A stretch of 64,000 bases of DNA from Paracentrotus lividus (GCA_940671915.1 CALNVZ010002974.1:41605835-41669834), one strand, 5' to 3'. Positions 23,243 to 35,800 are shown, numbered from the stretch's first letter. Numbers and translations: made by a program. The notes: generated from the letters alone by a model not told the origin.

Positions 23243-23609
23243 TGATTCCGCAAGAATAGACTCACCTATCTGGTCGGGTCATTAAGTCATTTTATATATA
23301 AATAAAAGCTGAAATTGCATTGTCTAATAATTATGTGATGGAATTATATCAACATCGAATAAATCAGGACTTTTAAGGACCAGCCATAATCCAATACAGT
23401 GAAAAGGCCTACATTTATTTCATTGTTATTGTATGTACATCGCATGATATCGTACCAACAAACTACATACATATACATGTATCAATAAATCTAATAAATT
23501 ATGAAGAAAGCAGATATGCGCGTTTCAGTGCATTTCTGTACACGTTAGGATGGTAGCATTCCACGAGCGTGAGTACGTTTCCGTCGGCATGCAGCTCATA
23601 AACTGGCAA
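23243..23609. other. Spacer between foldback element and GPCR gene, no gene seen
   Basis: AT-rich sequence downstream of the GPCR stop codon. No convincing poly(A) signal directly after the stop was identified. Confidence 0.4.
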
Positions 23610-23971
23610 TCAAGTACTCCCTTGGGTTTGGTTAGTAACGGGCTCTACCGTATTGGACGTAACCGGTGGATCCTTCAGTCGTCCAGTGAAGATATTTCTA
23701 ATTGCGGCCCTGAAGTGAGGATGCTTGGTCCCGTATATCACCGGGTTCATGCAAGTATTGAACAAAAGGAAACCTTGGGACTCCGGTACACCCCTATATC
23801 CAAACCTCCCTTTAAGAATCATACTGCCATATGGAATGATGCATACCAAGAAGCCGAGGACTACGTAGAAAGTGTTCTTGGTGATACGGTTCTCGAGGCT
23901 GTTACCTTTCCTGGCTGCAGGCTTAATGGTGGCAGCGGTGGGATTCTGGTTAACAAAAATAATGAAGAAGA
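23610..23971 (-). CDS. Rhodopsin-family GPCR, last exon (end of TM5 to C-terminus)
   Basis: After an AG acceptor at 23972-23973 the minus strand reads the end of TM5 (FFIIFVNQNP), a basic loop 3 (IKPAARKGNSLENRITKN), TM6 (TFYVVLGFLVCIIPYGSMIL), a short loop, and TM7 with NPVIYGTKHPHFRAAI. A tail of about 30 residues ends QTQGST-stop. NPxxY followed by a helix-8-like segment is diagnostic of class A receptors. The HPxFR pattern is seen in opsin- and melatonin-receptor-like groups, but TM7 here (LFNTCMNP) has no opsin retinal lysine, so the ligand is unknown. Exons for TM1-TM5 were not found in the window. The plus-strand frame at 23550-24077 is its shadow. Confidence 0.75.
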
Positions 23972-23974
23972 CTA

Positions 23975-24432
23975 CACTGTAAAAAAAAAGGTAACTCGCA
24001 AGAAAATGAGTAAACTAATGCTTTACTCCCAACGGAGTAAATTTTGTTTACGCTTAACAGAGCTAGTAAAAAGATAACGCGCAAGAAAATGAGTAAACAT
24101 AATTATGCTTTAGTCCCAACGGAGTAAATTTTGTTTACTCTTAACAGAGTAAAAAGGTAACTCGCAAGAAAATGAGTAAACTAATGCTTTACTCCCAACG
24201 AAGTAAATTTTGTTTACGCTTAACAGAGCTAGTAAAAAGGTAACTCGCAAGAAAATGAGTAAATTAATTGTTTACTCCTTTCGAAGCTAGGAATGATACA
24301 TAGATGACTAAAAGTTACTCTTTTCTGAGTAACATTTGGCTCTACTGCATGAATAATATTTTTTACTCAATTTCACGCGAGTTACCTTTTTGCTCAGTAT
24401 TGGGTAAGATTTTACTCATTTTTTTTACAGTG
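23975..24432. mobile_element. CACTGTAAAAA-type MITE inserted in the GPCR splice acceptor
   Basis: The ends are CACTGTAAAAAAAA and its inverse, with TA duplicated at 23973-23974 and 24433-24434. The inside holds three to four tandem units of about 85 bases that each contain ACTCGCAAGAAAATGAG and AGTAAATTTTGTTTAC. The right flank joined to the left flank rebuilds a normal acceptor (TTTATTTTAG), showing where it landed. Confidence 0.75.
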
Positions 24433-24435
24433 TAA

Positions 24436-24898
24436 AATAAACGAAAGATGATATCACTACAAACATGAAACACTTTTCAAAACTTCGCCTAAGATTATCA
24501 TATTCTTTGCAAATGTGACGTAGAAAATCACCTGAAGCAAATCATGTCGTGACCGTCGACCGGTGACCGGTGACCGGTGTGAGCACCATAATGTTGTTCA
24601 TATGAACTGTATACGTAAATATATCGTCGTGAGAGCATCTAATGCCGAAATTTCTCTGAGAAAATTGCTGAAAACCAACAAGGTAGGTAAAACTTACGGC
24701 ATTTTTTTACCCTGATATAAAATTTGATATTTCACAGAATGTGTTGATGAAAGAGTGTTTGAGGGGGTAACCTCAATTGTTTTGTATATTTAGTAAGCTT
24801 ATAGTTTTATTTTGATCATACTAGAGTGTACAGGTCAATTTGTTTTAGTGAAGGGGTGCAATGTTGCATTGAATGCTTGCCTGACACAGCAACATTAG
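24436..24898. other. GPCR upstream intron, with a short CGGTGAC tandem
   Basis: No exon was recognised. At about 24557-24580 the 7-base word CGGTGAC is repeated three times in a row. The short repeat is the only distinctive feature. Confidence 0.4.
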
Positions 24899-25464
24899 TG
24901 CAGGTAATATGGGACATCCAAAATGGCGGAAATGATTCTGGTACTTAGTATTGGGATGAGGCATCAATCTCTTTGCTACGATTTTTTTTGGGTATATTCA
25001 CAGTATATAATTAATATAAATTACTTATTGTAGGCCTATATTGACTTGTATAATGAAAATAATATTAAAATAATATTTAAAAAAGAAATAATACAAAATA
25101 CATAACAATGAACTATATAGTCAAAGGATTTACTGAAGGGTCTTACAATTTAAAATTATATCTTAAAGTTAATGATTTTCAACATTTTAAGAAAATTCCA
25201 GACATGGTAGAGTCATTGTAATTTTTAAAACATACATTAAATACATGTGCCCATATTACCTGCACATGCAGGTAATATGGACACTTTGGTAATGACGTCA
25301 ACATTTGAATATTGCAGACAGGGGGGTTGGTGATAATTGTTTTCCTTCACAATAAAAGTTAGAGCAGTAGTTATTGATTCATATAAACAAAGATTAGACT
25401 GTGTGTCATTTCGTAATTTTATGCAAATTAGGCAAATGAGCTTAGGGGGCCCATATTACCTGCA
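24899..25464. mobile_element. Two abutting MITEs sharing TGCAGGTAATATGG ends
   Basis: TGCAGGTAATATGG occurs at 24899 and 25267, and its inverse CCATATTACCTGCA at 25251 and 25451. This parses as two elements, 24899-25264 and 25267-25464, back to back with only CA between them. The junction forms a perfect 14-base-arm palindrome. Interiors differ and have no coding capacity. Confidence 0.5.
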
Positions 25465-26974
25465 TGTACCCTATACTATAAATGAAACACCGGTCCAGAT
25501 TCAACATGCATCTGCACTCGGTAGTGCAAACCAATTTTGGTGCTAAAAACATCCTTTACACTGTTTAAAGGGATTAAGTAACTTCCAAAAACATGTGCAA
25601 AAGAGATCGAAATGAATAGAATTCTATCGCTCTGACCGTAAAAACAAACTACTGCAAGTTTAAGATCAAATGCAAGTCATTTACTATCTTAAAACAGTGA
25701 AATTTCAAATGCGGCCGGGGATACGGCTGCGCATGATTAATTTATACCGCTCCGTTGAAAGCTGAGCCGCCCGGTAAGCACGGCGACTTGAGTTCAAGTT
25801 CAAGTTCAATTTCAAGTTCAATTTATTTAAACCAATCAAACAATCATACAACAGGAAATGCGGTGAAAAGCGTCTCGAGGTGGGTTAGAAAATTTGAGTA
25901 TAAAATCTTTGATATCTCGAAAGTAGAGCAGGCAAATAGACTGCAATTTTTAAGGAATACCAGACTGACCTATGTGTTCATAATCATGATGGCAAAATGA
26001 GCTAAATCCAAAGTTTGCCGCATTTTGAATATCATTCAATGATACTGCATCCCTTTAATCATGCATCATACTGGTGTTAATTTTACACCAACAAGAATCA
26101 ACACCCATGGTGTCGAATAAAAGCACATCAACACCAAGTGGTACATATCAGAGGGGAACATAAGACCATGCAAAGTGTCAAATAAACACCAGAATGTGGT
26201 GTTAAAATAATACCCAGCATTTCAGTGATGTATTTTACCACCAAAAACTGTTGTCAATTTAACACCAGTGGATGTGGATGCATATATTATATTTATAGCC
26301 GTTGTTATTAGAGAGAACTACCTTTATGCAATGTGAAATTATGATATTTTTGGCTCTTTTGGGGAATAATAATGTATCGTTTTACGTTGTTGAATATCTC
26401 AGGATGTTGTGTATTTGATTAATATACGGCAATTCCAAATCCCAGGAACTTCTAAACCTTTCTTTAAGGGTAAATTTTAAATCTACGAATACAGGTTTCA
26501 TAAAAACCAATAAACATTGAGATATAATCAAAGACATTCAAATGCATTTCCCGAAATCACATTATTTTTCCCTAAAAATATACTGCAAAAAAGAGAAATA
26601 CAATGAAGCTTTCACTTACATTTCCCAAGTCTTTTCACGGATATATCTCGAAAAGATGACAACGCAGGAAAAATCATCAACAATGCCAGTAAGGTTGATT
26701 TTTCTTCAGTTTTTAGAATTATACTAAGCAAAAAATTATTTTAGGATCCGCCGCTCACGGTTAAGAGCCTACTCAAATAATGGTAAACTCCTTTTTTATT
26801 CTGTAACACGATCCAATATGCAAGTGCATTTTTTAAAACAAGTTCACCATCGGCCTCTTAGTTGTTATGATGTGGTGTATTGTGAATACATAGGTCTATA
26901 GATAATAACGTACCCAGAAGTAATATATGCGCAGTTGTCATTTGTTTTGCCTTTGTTGCGTTTCCAATATTATA
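25465..26974. other. No gene; TTCAAG tandem and a GGTGTTAA MITE
   Basis: A short TTCAAG-type tandem at about 25794-25826 followed by TTTATTT looks like the tail of a LINE or SINE. At about 26069-26275 a MITE has inverted ends TACTGGTGTTAATTT and AATTTAACACCAGTG. Nothing else was recognised. Confidence 0.45.
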
Positions 26975-26976
26975 TA

Positions 26977-28675
26977 CACAACAAAAAAAGTAAGTCCCCC
27001 CCCCCCCCTAATCAAAATGATGTAACTTTTGAACCAAGAGAAGTTTTACGAATGTCATTACATGTGCTTGTGGGTAATTTTATCAGCTACCATTTCGGTG
27101 AATTTCACTGAAATTTGTCAAGTCATGCTTCAATGAGCACAGTCAAAAGACAAAAATGTCACTTTTCGAAAGTCACAAGGTCAGTTTCATAACTTTAATT
27201 CAATAACATTGGAACAAATGCAAACTTTTAAACAAGAAATATGTTCAGAAGGGTTGTTCCTCTTAATTTCTAACACATCAAACGACTTTTGCATTAAATT
27301 TCACGGTTGGATGAACATGAGGTAAAATTTGCAAAAACTGCATTTTTCACACATTTTTACTTTTAAATATGATTGATTATGACGAAATATGCAATCTGGA
27401 AGAGTGTTTTAAACAATATTCATCAATTCACGGTTGAATGAACACTAAATAAAAACAAAAAAGGACACTTTCAAATTCCATTGTTAAGTATTGTTCCATT
27501 TTTGTGTAATAAAATCATTTTATCAACATTTTTTTGTTATGTGTATGTCAAATAATTGTTTTCAAATGATGCTATGGCATTTTATTAAAAATTCACGCTT
27601 CAATGAACACTTGATACGTGAAAAGCAATTGTTTTCGTTTGTGGACTAAAATTAATCGCTTACTTTGGATAATTGTCATAGACCTTCTTGGATAGTTTAT
27701 TTGATTCGAGTTTCACGAAAATTCCAGTGTTTTATGCTTCAGTGAGCAGAAGTTATTAGAAAAATATGTAAATAAGAAGGAATTTCATAGCTTTGGCCCC
27801 ACCCCGTACCTTATCAGATTCTCAATTTAGCGTTTGTTCCTGTTAGTTCGCACCACCCTGAACTTGTGTGCCAAGTTTTGTGAAAAAACTCCCAGTAGAA
27901 TTAACGAAAATCCTCAATGAAATTGAGCCGAATTTCAATTTTGTTAAAATTTTGATTTCCTCTCCATTGACATTGTGTACAATCTCGATGCAAAAACAAG
28001 CCCCAAATCAACATGCTGGAACTTTTTAACAAAAAGGTCTTGAGTAATGGCTTTGGCGGTTATGTTTATACACTTATCGACTAACTTATGTGCGAAAATG
28101 AGATAAAACCTTTGAGTCATGCATGAATAAACACACGTTAAAGGCAAAATTGTCAGTACAAAAGTCACAAAAGTCACCTTTAAAGTGTGCTCACTCGTCC
28201 ATGACACGACGAATAGTGCTCATTTTCTCACAAAATGTGTCGATAATGTTGATGAAAATATCTGATGTCAATTCTTTCAATAAAATTGTTGGATTTTATC
28301 ATTTTTGGAGGCCTGAACATAATTCTTAAACTTGTGCTCACTCATCCATAAAAAATCGTGAAATGTATCGTGATTGGTGTTGGATGATCAAATTTTGGAT
28401 GATAAATCCACCAAAATGTTTAAGCACAAGGTAAAAAGAAAATTTTACAAAATTGTTATTTTTACAGCCTAAAAATTGACCCTTGTGACTTTTGAAAATG
28501 TCCATTTTTGCTTTAAACGTTGATTACTCATGCATGTCTCAAGTGATCGATGTCATTTTTTTCACAGAAGGTACTTAATAAGCGGATAAAACTTCCCTCC
28601 AAATTATCGTACAAAAACAAGCTCGTTCAAAAGTTACATCATTTTGATTAGGGGGGACTTACTTTTTTTGTTGTG
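26977..28675. mobile_element. 1.7-kb mariner-type foldback element
   Basis: TA sites at 26975-26976 and 28676-28677. The ends are CACAACAAAAAAAGTAAGTC plus a C-run, matched in inverse at the right end. Further in, AATGATGTAACTTTTGAAC is matched by its inverse. The interior repeats variants of a word like TGAATGAACAC on the left and its inverse on the right. No transposase was seen. Confidence 0.7.
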
Positions 28676-28796
28676 TATATAAGTGAGAAGCATTTTAAAT
28701 TAAAAATCCACGAGAGGCATCTAAATATAACAATGTAAATACAGGGCTTGACATTCAATTCTAACTCTTCTGTCGTGAGCATTCTAATTCCCCTTC

Positions 28797-28800
28797 TCTT

Positions 28801-28849
<49 letters not shown>

Positions 28850-28880
28850 CTCTCTTTCTCTCTCTTTCTCTCTCCCTCAG
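28797..28880. repeat. (TC)n microsatellite
   Basis: Nearly pure TC run with a few interruptions. Confidence 0.9.
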
Positions 28881-28899
28881 CTTGATGAATTTTTTTGCA

Positions 28900-30250
28900 T
28901 ATCAAAAAATCTTATTACAAAATCCTAATCATTAGGTATATTCTTGAATTTAATAAGAACATTCAACCAACGCATGAAGAATAATTTACATTTATTTGGC
29001 GGTAACACATGGGACCAGAAAAAAAGTCATGTTTTCAAACTTTGAATTTGTTCACATAGTACATTCATGAGCTGTGCAATGTCTCATATTGTAGATAATT
29101 TATCAGGCTACATGTCTGTGAACTTTCAGCCTTTTCCTGCTCATAGTTTTAGTATAAAGATAATTTAGGAGGATCCTACGGTGGAGGCATGTGTCAAAGT
29201 ATAGTGAATTCCTCTTTTTGTTACTTTTTATATTCTTTGTTGCATTAAAATTTTGTTTTTAAGTGGTGTTATAGGTTGGTTGATATATTATTCCTTGCAG
29301 AATTTACCTAGTTGTAAATAAATGTGAATTTTTCCAAAATCACGTAATCAATTAATTAATCAATTAAAAATACTTTAGCCACGCAGCTTCATAGACAGTC
29401 TACTGTAGGCATTCAAACTTGCAACATGCAATTTTATATCAATATTTGTGTTTTTTCTCTCTTTTCTTTTCATGTATGTAGATACACATTTGAGTGGAGA
29501 CACATTCCTTGCAACAAACTTTGTTTAAAGCCACTACGAACCAGCAGCATTGTACAATACCACCTCAAGCCCTCAACTACTTAATTCTGCCATGATTCCA
29601 AACCCATAATGCAACATCTTGAGCAGTGTGGTCTGATAATACTAGCCCATTTGAATGATAATGCACTTTTTCACTACTCAATAAATTCAAGGAAATGAAA
29701 TTCAAACTATATCTCTATAAAAGACAATATTATTTTCATTAAAAGATAAAAGCAAATTTATAATGTATGACTAATATAAGTAATTACATAACTACAAAAA
29801 AATATATATATATATATTATTAAATAATATTTACACTATTTATATACTTTCATATGGTAGAAAATAATGTTTCAATAGTGGCGTATTTACTCGCCAGTTC
29901 TGTGATTTAACTGTGATTACTTAAGTGAGTAAAGATGAAATGAAATTCATTTAAACATATTTATGTATTTACATATGTAAATATCTTGGGTAAAGCAATA
30001 CGATATCTTGATAGAGGTAAGCAAGTCACCTTTCAGGGTTGAACTGTTGATTCATTTTGAATACTAAGTACATTTGGTCTACCTCTGTAATAAAGTGTGT
30101 ACAATACCTCAAAGCAAATATATTTAATTATTTAACTTGATTGCATTTCCCAAACACCTTCTTACGGTGACGTTTTCTCTTATTATATTGAGAAAAACAA
30201 TTTGAGTCGATGACCTTGATAAATAATAAATGTAAAAAATAAGTCAACAA
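28900..30250. other. AT-rich DNA, no confident gene
   Basis: Apart from the weak candidate exon near 29.5 kb, only AT-rich sequence and a short (TA)n run at about 29802-29818 were seen. Confidence 0.4.
29482..29685 (+). CDS. Possible terminal exon of an unidentified plus-strand gene
   Basis: A strong polypyrimidine tract and AG end at 29481. The next frame (phase 1 start) stays open for 33 codons, beginning YTFEWRHIPCNKLC and ending LKPSTT at TAA 29582-29584. AATAAA follows at 29680-29685. Acceptor, stop and poly(A) signal are correctly ordered, but the protein matches no family I know and no upstream exon was identified. This may be chance. Confidence 0.22.
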
Positions 30251-30256
30251 TCAATA

Positions 30257-31575
30257 CAGGGTGTATCAATAAAAACGGGACAGTTTTGAAAAGTCTGTCA
30301 AAATTTCTTTTCAAATTATGATCTCTATATTTAGATGTTAATAGATGCTCTGAAGTCTTATCTTTCAAATGCCATTTAAAATAATAAGTTTCGTTCATGC
30401 TTGAGCGCACACAGAACGTTTTTATCGGGGGCTTTAAAAAAGGCTTGCGCACAAAATAGAAGAAAATGAGAAATGCGATCATAAGATGTCTTGCTAATCA
30501 GCAGACTTACTCTTAATCTTTTCATTATCTTTGCCATTATTTTCGAATTATGCTTTCAAAATTCATTTACAAAGCTATTTATTTACTTGAATTGTTTTTT
30601 GCTTTGTTTTGTTTTGTTTTTGTTTTTTTCACATGTTATGTTATCTTTTAGCATTGAATATTCCTTCAAACTAATAATAATAATTAAAAAAAAACCCAAG
30701 AAAGGGGATTTGGTTTGGTTGATTGATTATTTGATTGATCGATTGCATTGTTTGTTCGTTTGTTTGATTGATGGATTGATTTATTTATTGATCGATTGAT
30801 AGAATGAAGGATTGATAGATTGACCATTTTTAATGATTGATCGTTTGATTAATTAATTGTTTCTTTGAATGATTGATCGATTACTTTTTGATTGATTGTT
30901 GAAATGATTGATTAAATCGTTAAAAGAATAATAGGAAATCGACTCAAAAGACTAACATAACCATTGGGATCAGTGTAAAGTATCACAATCAATCCGAATG
31001 GGAGTACCTGATTCAGAATAATGATTCAGAATAAATAATACCCTTTGATTTGTTTGTTTGTTTGTTTTCTTGTTTTGTTTTTTTTTTTTTTTTCTAACCT
31101 CCAAAACAAAACTTTCCGTGTTCGCTCAAGCATGAACGAAACAACAAACAAAGCAATCAATCCCCTTTCTTGGGTTGACAAGAAAATTTAAGTTTTTATT
31201 GCAAAAAGATAACATATTAAAATGAAAATAAAAACAAAACAATTAAAGTAAATAAATAGCTTTGTAAATTAATGTAAAATCATAATTCGAAAATAATGCC
31301 AAAGATGAAGAAAAAGTTTAGGGGAAGACTCCTAATTAGCAATAAGTCTGATGATCACTTTTCTCATTTTTTCCATTTTGTGCGGAAGCCGTTTTTTGAG
31401 CCCCCGACACAAATGTTCTGTGTGTGCTCAAGCACGAACGAAACTTATTTTTTGTAATTGCATTTGAAAGATAAGAATTCAGAGCATGTATTGACATAAA
31501 AATATCGACATCATAATTTGAAACAAAATTTTTACGGACTTTTCAAAACTGTCCCGTTTTTATTGATACGCACTG
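30257..31575. mobile_element. 1.3-kb mariner-type foldback element
   Basis: TA at 30255-30256 and 31576-31577. Arms of about 230 bases start CAGGGTGTATCAATAAAAAC and are mirrored at the right end. The arms include TTTCGTTCATGCTTGAGCG and its near-inverse. The centre is low-complexity GATT repeats. No open transposase frame. Confidence 0.75.
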
Positions 31576-31621
31576 TATATCATCAAAGCAGATTTGTAAT
31601 ATTTCTAATCATCAAACCATA

Positions 31622-32382
31622 CAGGGTGAGTGAATAAAAATGTCTCATAAATTCAAAGTTGTCTTGTGAAAAGTATGAACATTTAATCATTGGTTTCATG
31701 ATATGTCTTGGTAAAATCATTCTCCTAACATATGTTGGTACCATCTTCATTTGGATCTTTGCACGCATGACTGAATAACAGACAATCTTCAGAAGACGGT
31801 AAGATCTAACTTGCGACAAGAGGCTGGGTGAGGAATAAGGAAATTGAGAATTTACAACGTATATGCTCGCACAAAGACACACACCCTCACGTACCCTCAT
31901 TTACACATACACAAAGCACATACACACCCACACCCTCACCACAAACACCCACATGCACACGCACATACCCTATCTCATCCATACCAGCACACACACATAC
32001 ACACCCACACATTCAACAAACACCCGCATACATACACACACCCTCACTCACACTCACAAACAACTGTTAGGAATTACTACTCCCAAACATTCAGTAAAGG
32101 TCTTGGTAAACAAAACATAAAAGGTTAAATTCTATTGCGAATTGTTTACTGTGTGTGTAGGTGCGTGTGTGATGATGTGCGTGTATGTGTGTGTGTGTAC
32201 ATCTATTCCTATTTGGCACAACTGAGATTCTGCTATCTTCTGAAGATCGTCTGTTACTCAGTCATGCGTGCAAAGATAAAAATGAAAAGGGTGCCAACAA
32301 ATATACATATTATGAAACTCAAAATTAAATGTTTATGCTTCAAACAAGACAACAACTGAGGGTACACTTTTTACTCACTCTG
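31622..32382. mobile_element. Mariner-type foldback element with CA/TG arms, copy 2
   Basis: Same family as 22288-23240: it shares GTTGTCTTGTGAAAAGTATG, CATATGTTGGTACCATCTTC and GCACGCATGACTGAATA in the left arm, with inverse counterparts on the right. The left end is CAGGGTGAGTGAATAAAAA. The right end has drifted. The CA-rich inside gives spurious frames. Confidence 0.7.
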
Positions 32383-32640
32383 TGTATAATTACAAAATTA
32401 CTTTGATTTTTAAAATGGCATTAAAATGATAATGGTGTTTGAGTTGCTCACATTATCAGGCTAAATTTAAATATAATTGGTCAAATTATTAAAAAGATAT
32501 GTAGGGTTCAATACCAGCATGGATTCTTGCCTTGAGATTACCCACATATACGACCAAAGCAAACGTTAATTGATGAAAGTGTGATTAGAATGTAATTTGA
32601 ATGCCGCCTCGATCGGAGTCTTATATCACTGGGAGTTTAT

Positions 32641-32806
32641 AATGCTTTGGTCACAACACGAAGTAGCCACTCGTAGGATACGGGGCATGTGCATGCAACG
32701 TAGCCTGCGTTGCAAGCACGTTTCTGTAGTCCTGCATATTGCTTGCGTCGTAGGGAGTTGCACGCTGCCTGCACGTACCTACGACGTGTTATGAACACCT
32801 CCCGGC
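32641..32806. mobile_element. Harbinger-like MITE (GGTCACAAC family), copy 2, diverged
   Basis: Left end TGCTTTGGTCACAACACG, right end CGACGTGTTATGAACACC. The interior shares CGTAGCCTGCGTTGCA-like text with the copy at 17515-17755. Ends have drifted and no clean target duplication is left. Confidence 0.5.
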
Positions 32807-32831
32807 TAAGATGTACGCTTCCCACTGTAGC

Positions 32832-35800
32832 TCAGACAACGTGAGAAATGCTGCACTCGTATTCAAGGCCCTTTGAAAAAGAAGAAACAAGAAATTTTAT
32901 CAACATGACGAAGGGGTACAATGAGTGTACTATTTTTAATACGTATTTGCATTATCATGATTATTTATTGAAGACTGTTTAACCGATACGCCAGTCCTAT
33001 TCCTATTCCACAAATTGGCACCCATACCACTAAAATTCGTTCTTGAAATTTCAACCCAAAAAAGGTGATAGCATTCCAAATTAAATGTTTTCTTGTTCGT
33101 TTGGTTTTCTTACTTTTCATGGAACAAGTGGCAAAACACACTAAATTTATTGTTTGTTTTTGTTTGTCAAATCCAATTATACAAGGTGCCCTAATGTGGA
33201 GGAATTGTTATATGTTAGAAAATAGGGATTAAAAAACATGGTGCCTCAACGAGGTTGAGAGATAACGAATAGATTTTTATTATTATTATTTTTTTTTTTT
33301 GACAAATAGTTATAATAATAATAATAATAATGGTGGCTTGTCCACGCGTAACGCTCAAAGCCTGTTATAGGTCTACAGGCTGAATCGAGAACTTGAAATG
33401 GCTCGTCTCAGCTCACCAACTAGAGTGTATCACCACTGACATGACTGATGAGATCAGTGAGCGTTACGCGTGATGAAACCACTATCATTATTATAATTAT
33501 TTGTCAAAAGCTTCCATTCCTGACCTCACAACCTCGTTGAGGCGTCAATTTGACACAAATCGAAAAACCTATTTAGTGTGATACTTACATCGTGTCCAAC
33601 GTTCACTGTGATTCCTCCCCCTCCTGAAGTTTGCTGTGCCTTGAGGTGAGATTCTAGTCTGCCGCCCTCTTTAGTACCGCAATACAACAACCTATATATG
33701 CAAAGAATTTAAGTGGGGGGATGAGATGCCAGGGTTCAATAAAAACACAGTAGAAGAAGGTTTATAGTCAGAAATAGGACATACCATTCGATTACTAAAA
33801 CAAATGATAAACTCGCGTGAAGTAAAGGTGAGAATAGAATTAACCCAACACAAAGTAAATCTCGAATCGCCACCAAATTTCGTAATTTATCACTAATGCG
33901 ATGGTCATACAGGTCGTAAGTGCGACGTGCAACCCTATGCGACGGATTTTGCAGAACAATCCTATGCCGAACCAACTCTTCTTTTTTTTCAGACACGCAG
34001 GATTTTTTTTTTTCTTCTTCTTCAATACGTCTCCTACAAAAATGAAGGAATCATAGCAATTTGCCCTCCTGGTTTTATGCACCCTGCATGTAACGCAAGT
34101 TACGTTACACACAGGTGTCATAATAGCCTACAATCAGTGGTGACCACCGCATAAGAATCTTAAAATAAATTGTAAAAAACCGAAAAAACCGAAACAAAAA
34201 CAAACAAAAAAATTGACTAGGCGAGTCGGGTTCCAATCTTTCCTTGGGCAGATAAATCTTTGTTGTGATCAACCTGGTAATATCATGAAAAACTTCAATC
34301 CTTTATTGAAACTGCAATTTTAAAACACCTGTTGAGTTGTTAAATGTGATATGTAGGATAATTTACTTAGGTTTTTAAAATTTAGGTAGTTTAGATTAGA
34401 CTTTAGAACAAAACTAATGCAGGTGCTTCTTGTTTATTGTTAAAATATCCTTGTGTATCAGATACAGAAGAGACGACGATGGGGGAACAGTATTGAAAAC
34501 GATATTTAATGGTATTCACCAGACAAGCATTTCTATCTAATCAACATTTTATTAACTACCTCAAACCGTTGTTTTTTTTATTATTATTATTATTATTTTT
34601 GCATAAATGAAGTGTGAAAAATTAACTTACTGCACATATTCCATCGTCTTGACATGTCTGCAGCACTCAATGAGGTCAATCAAATCTTCCTCATCTTTGC
34701 ACTTCACCTCGTACGTGTATAGCTGCTGTAGATTACCGGTTTGTTCTCTGATCAAAAGACCCAGTTCTCTCATTGTCTGTCTTGATACCGTCCTCTTCTC
34801 TGATGGGATTGATTGTGGTGTTGTAAGTCTGATGCGTGTAAGCTGCTTTCCCTTGGTCCGTTGAAGACCAGACGTGATCTGAGAGATACCACTCTCAGCA
34901 TCATCGTGATCATCGATAGTGATATCGATCTCTTTCAAGCCAGGCAGCGATGAGAGCAGACCTTCGTAGCTCTGTGACGTCACTCTCTCGGCTGCTAGCG
35001 TTGTGATCGATGTCAGCTCAAGAGGAGATGACGGGAAACTGAGAGAAGAGTCTGATATGGTGAGATCGTTAAGTGTGGTGAAGGATCTGAAGGAGGACCA
35101 CAAACTGTCAGTCATCTCAGCAGATAAAAGGCAACCCTTTATCTCAATCAAAGAAATCAAAAATGGAATAAACAAAGATAACATTGTATTTCTCCCTTTA
35201 AAATAGATACAATTACTCACCCTTGGACTAGCGGACTCAACATCTTAAAACTTTACCAGAATGAAAGAAAAAACATTTTATTCTCATGAAGAAACAACAT
35301 GTGTATGTGGCGTTGGCTTCCCAACTTGTATCAACTGCATTTGCTAATAATTCATGAAAATACAAAATAAAGTTAAATACAGTACAAATACAATTTAAAA
35401 TCTGCTCACCTGGGTTACAATAGTGCCCTCGTTGCAGTTCATAGATCCACATTTATTCCTATGTAAAGTTTCGAAGGAGTATTTTGGAACAAAGGGGATA
35501 TATTAGATAACAATTATTACAAATGATAATACATGGATTACAGACAACTCTGTTAGTATTAGTTGAATAAAAAGCCTAGATAGATTATAAGTAAAGATTC
35601 TTGATAATGTCATTTAGATATTCCATAGGCCTAATTGCAATAGAGTACCGGAGTGTGATGTCAGTACGGTGGTATTGTCATGGTTACTGGTTCTAAACAA
35701 TCTTGTGTTGCATACTAGCAACATGATCGCATCGAAACCTGTTTGTGTATACGTATGTGCCCGAGTCTAGCCCGTTGCTGGACCTCATTTAGGCTTAACA

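Noticed and set aside
23550-24077. 175-codon plus-strand frame
   Set aside because: It is antisense to the GPCR exon, whose TM6/TM7 motifs are on the minus strand, and it runs into MITE repeats.
31828-32130. Three overlapping plus frames rich in Thr and His
   Set aside because: Same CA-repeat artefact in the second foldback copy.
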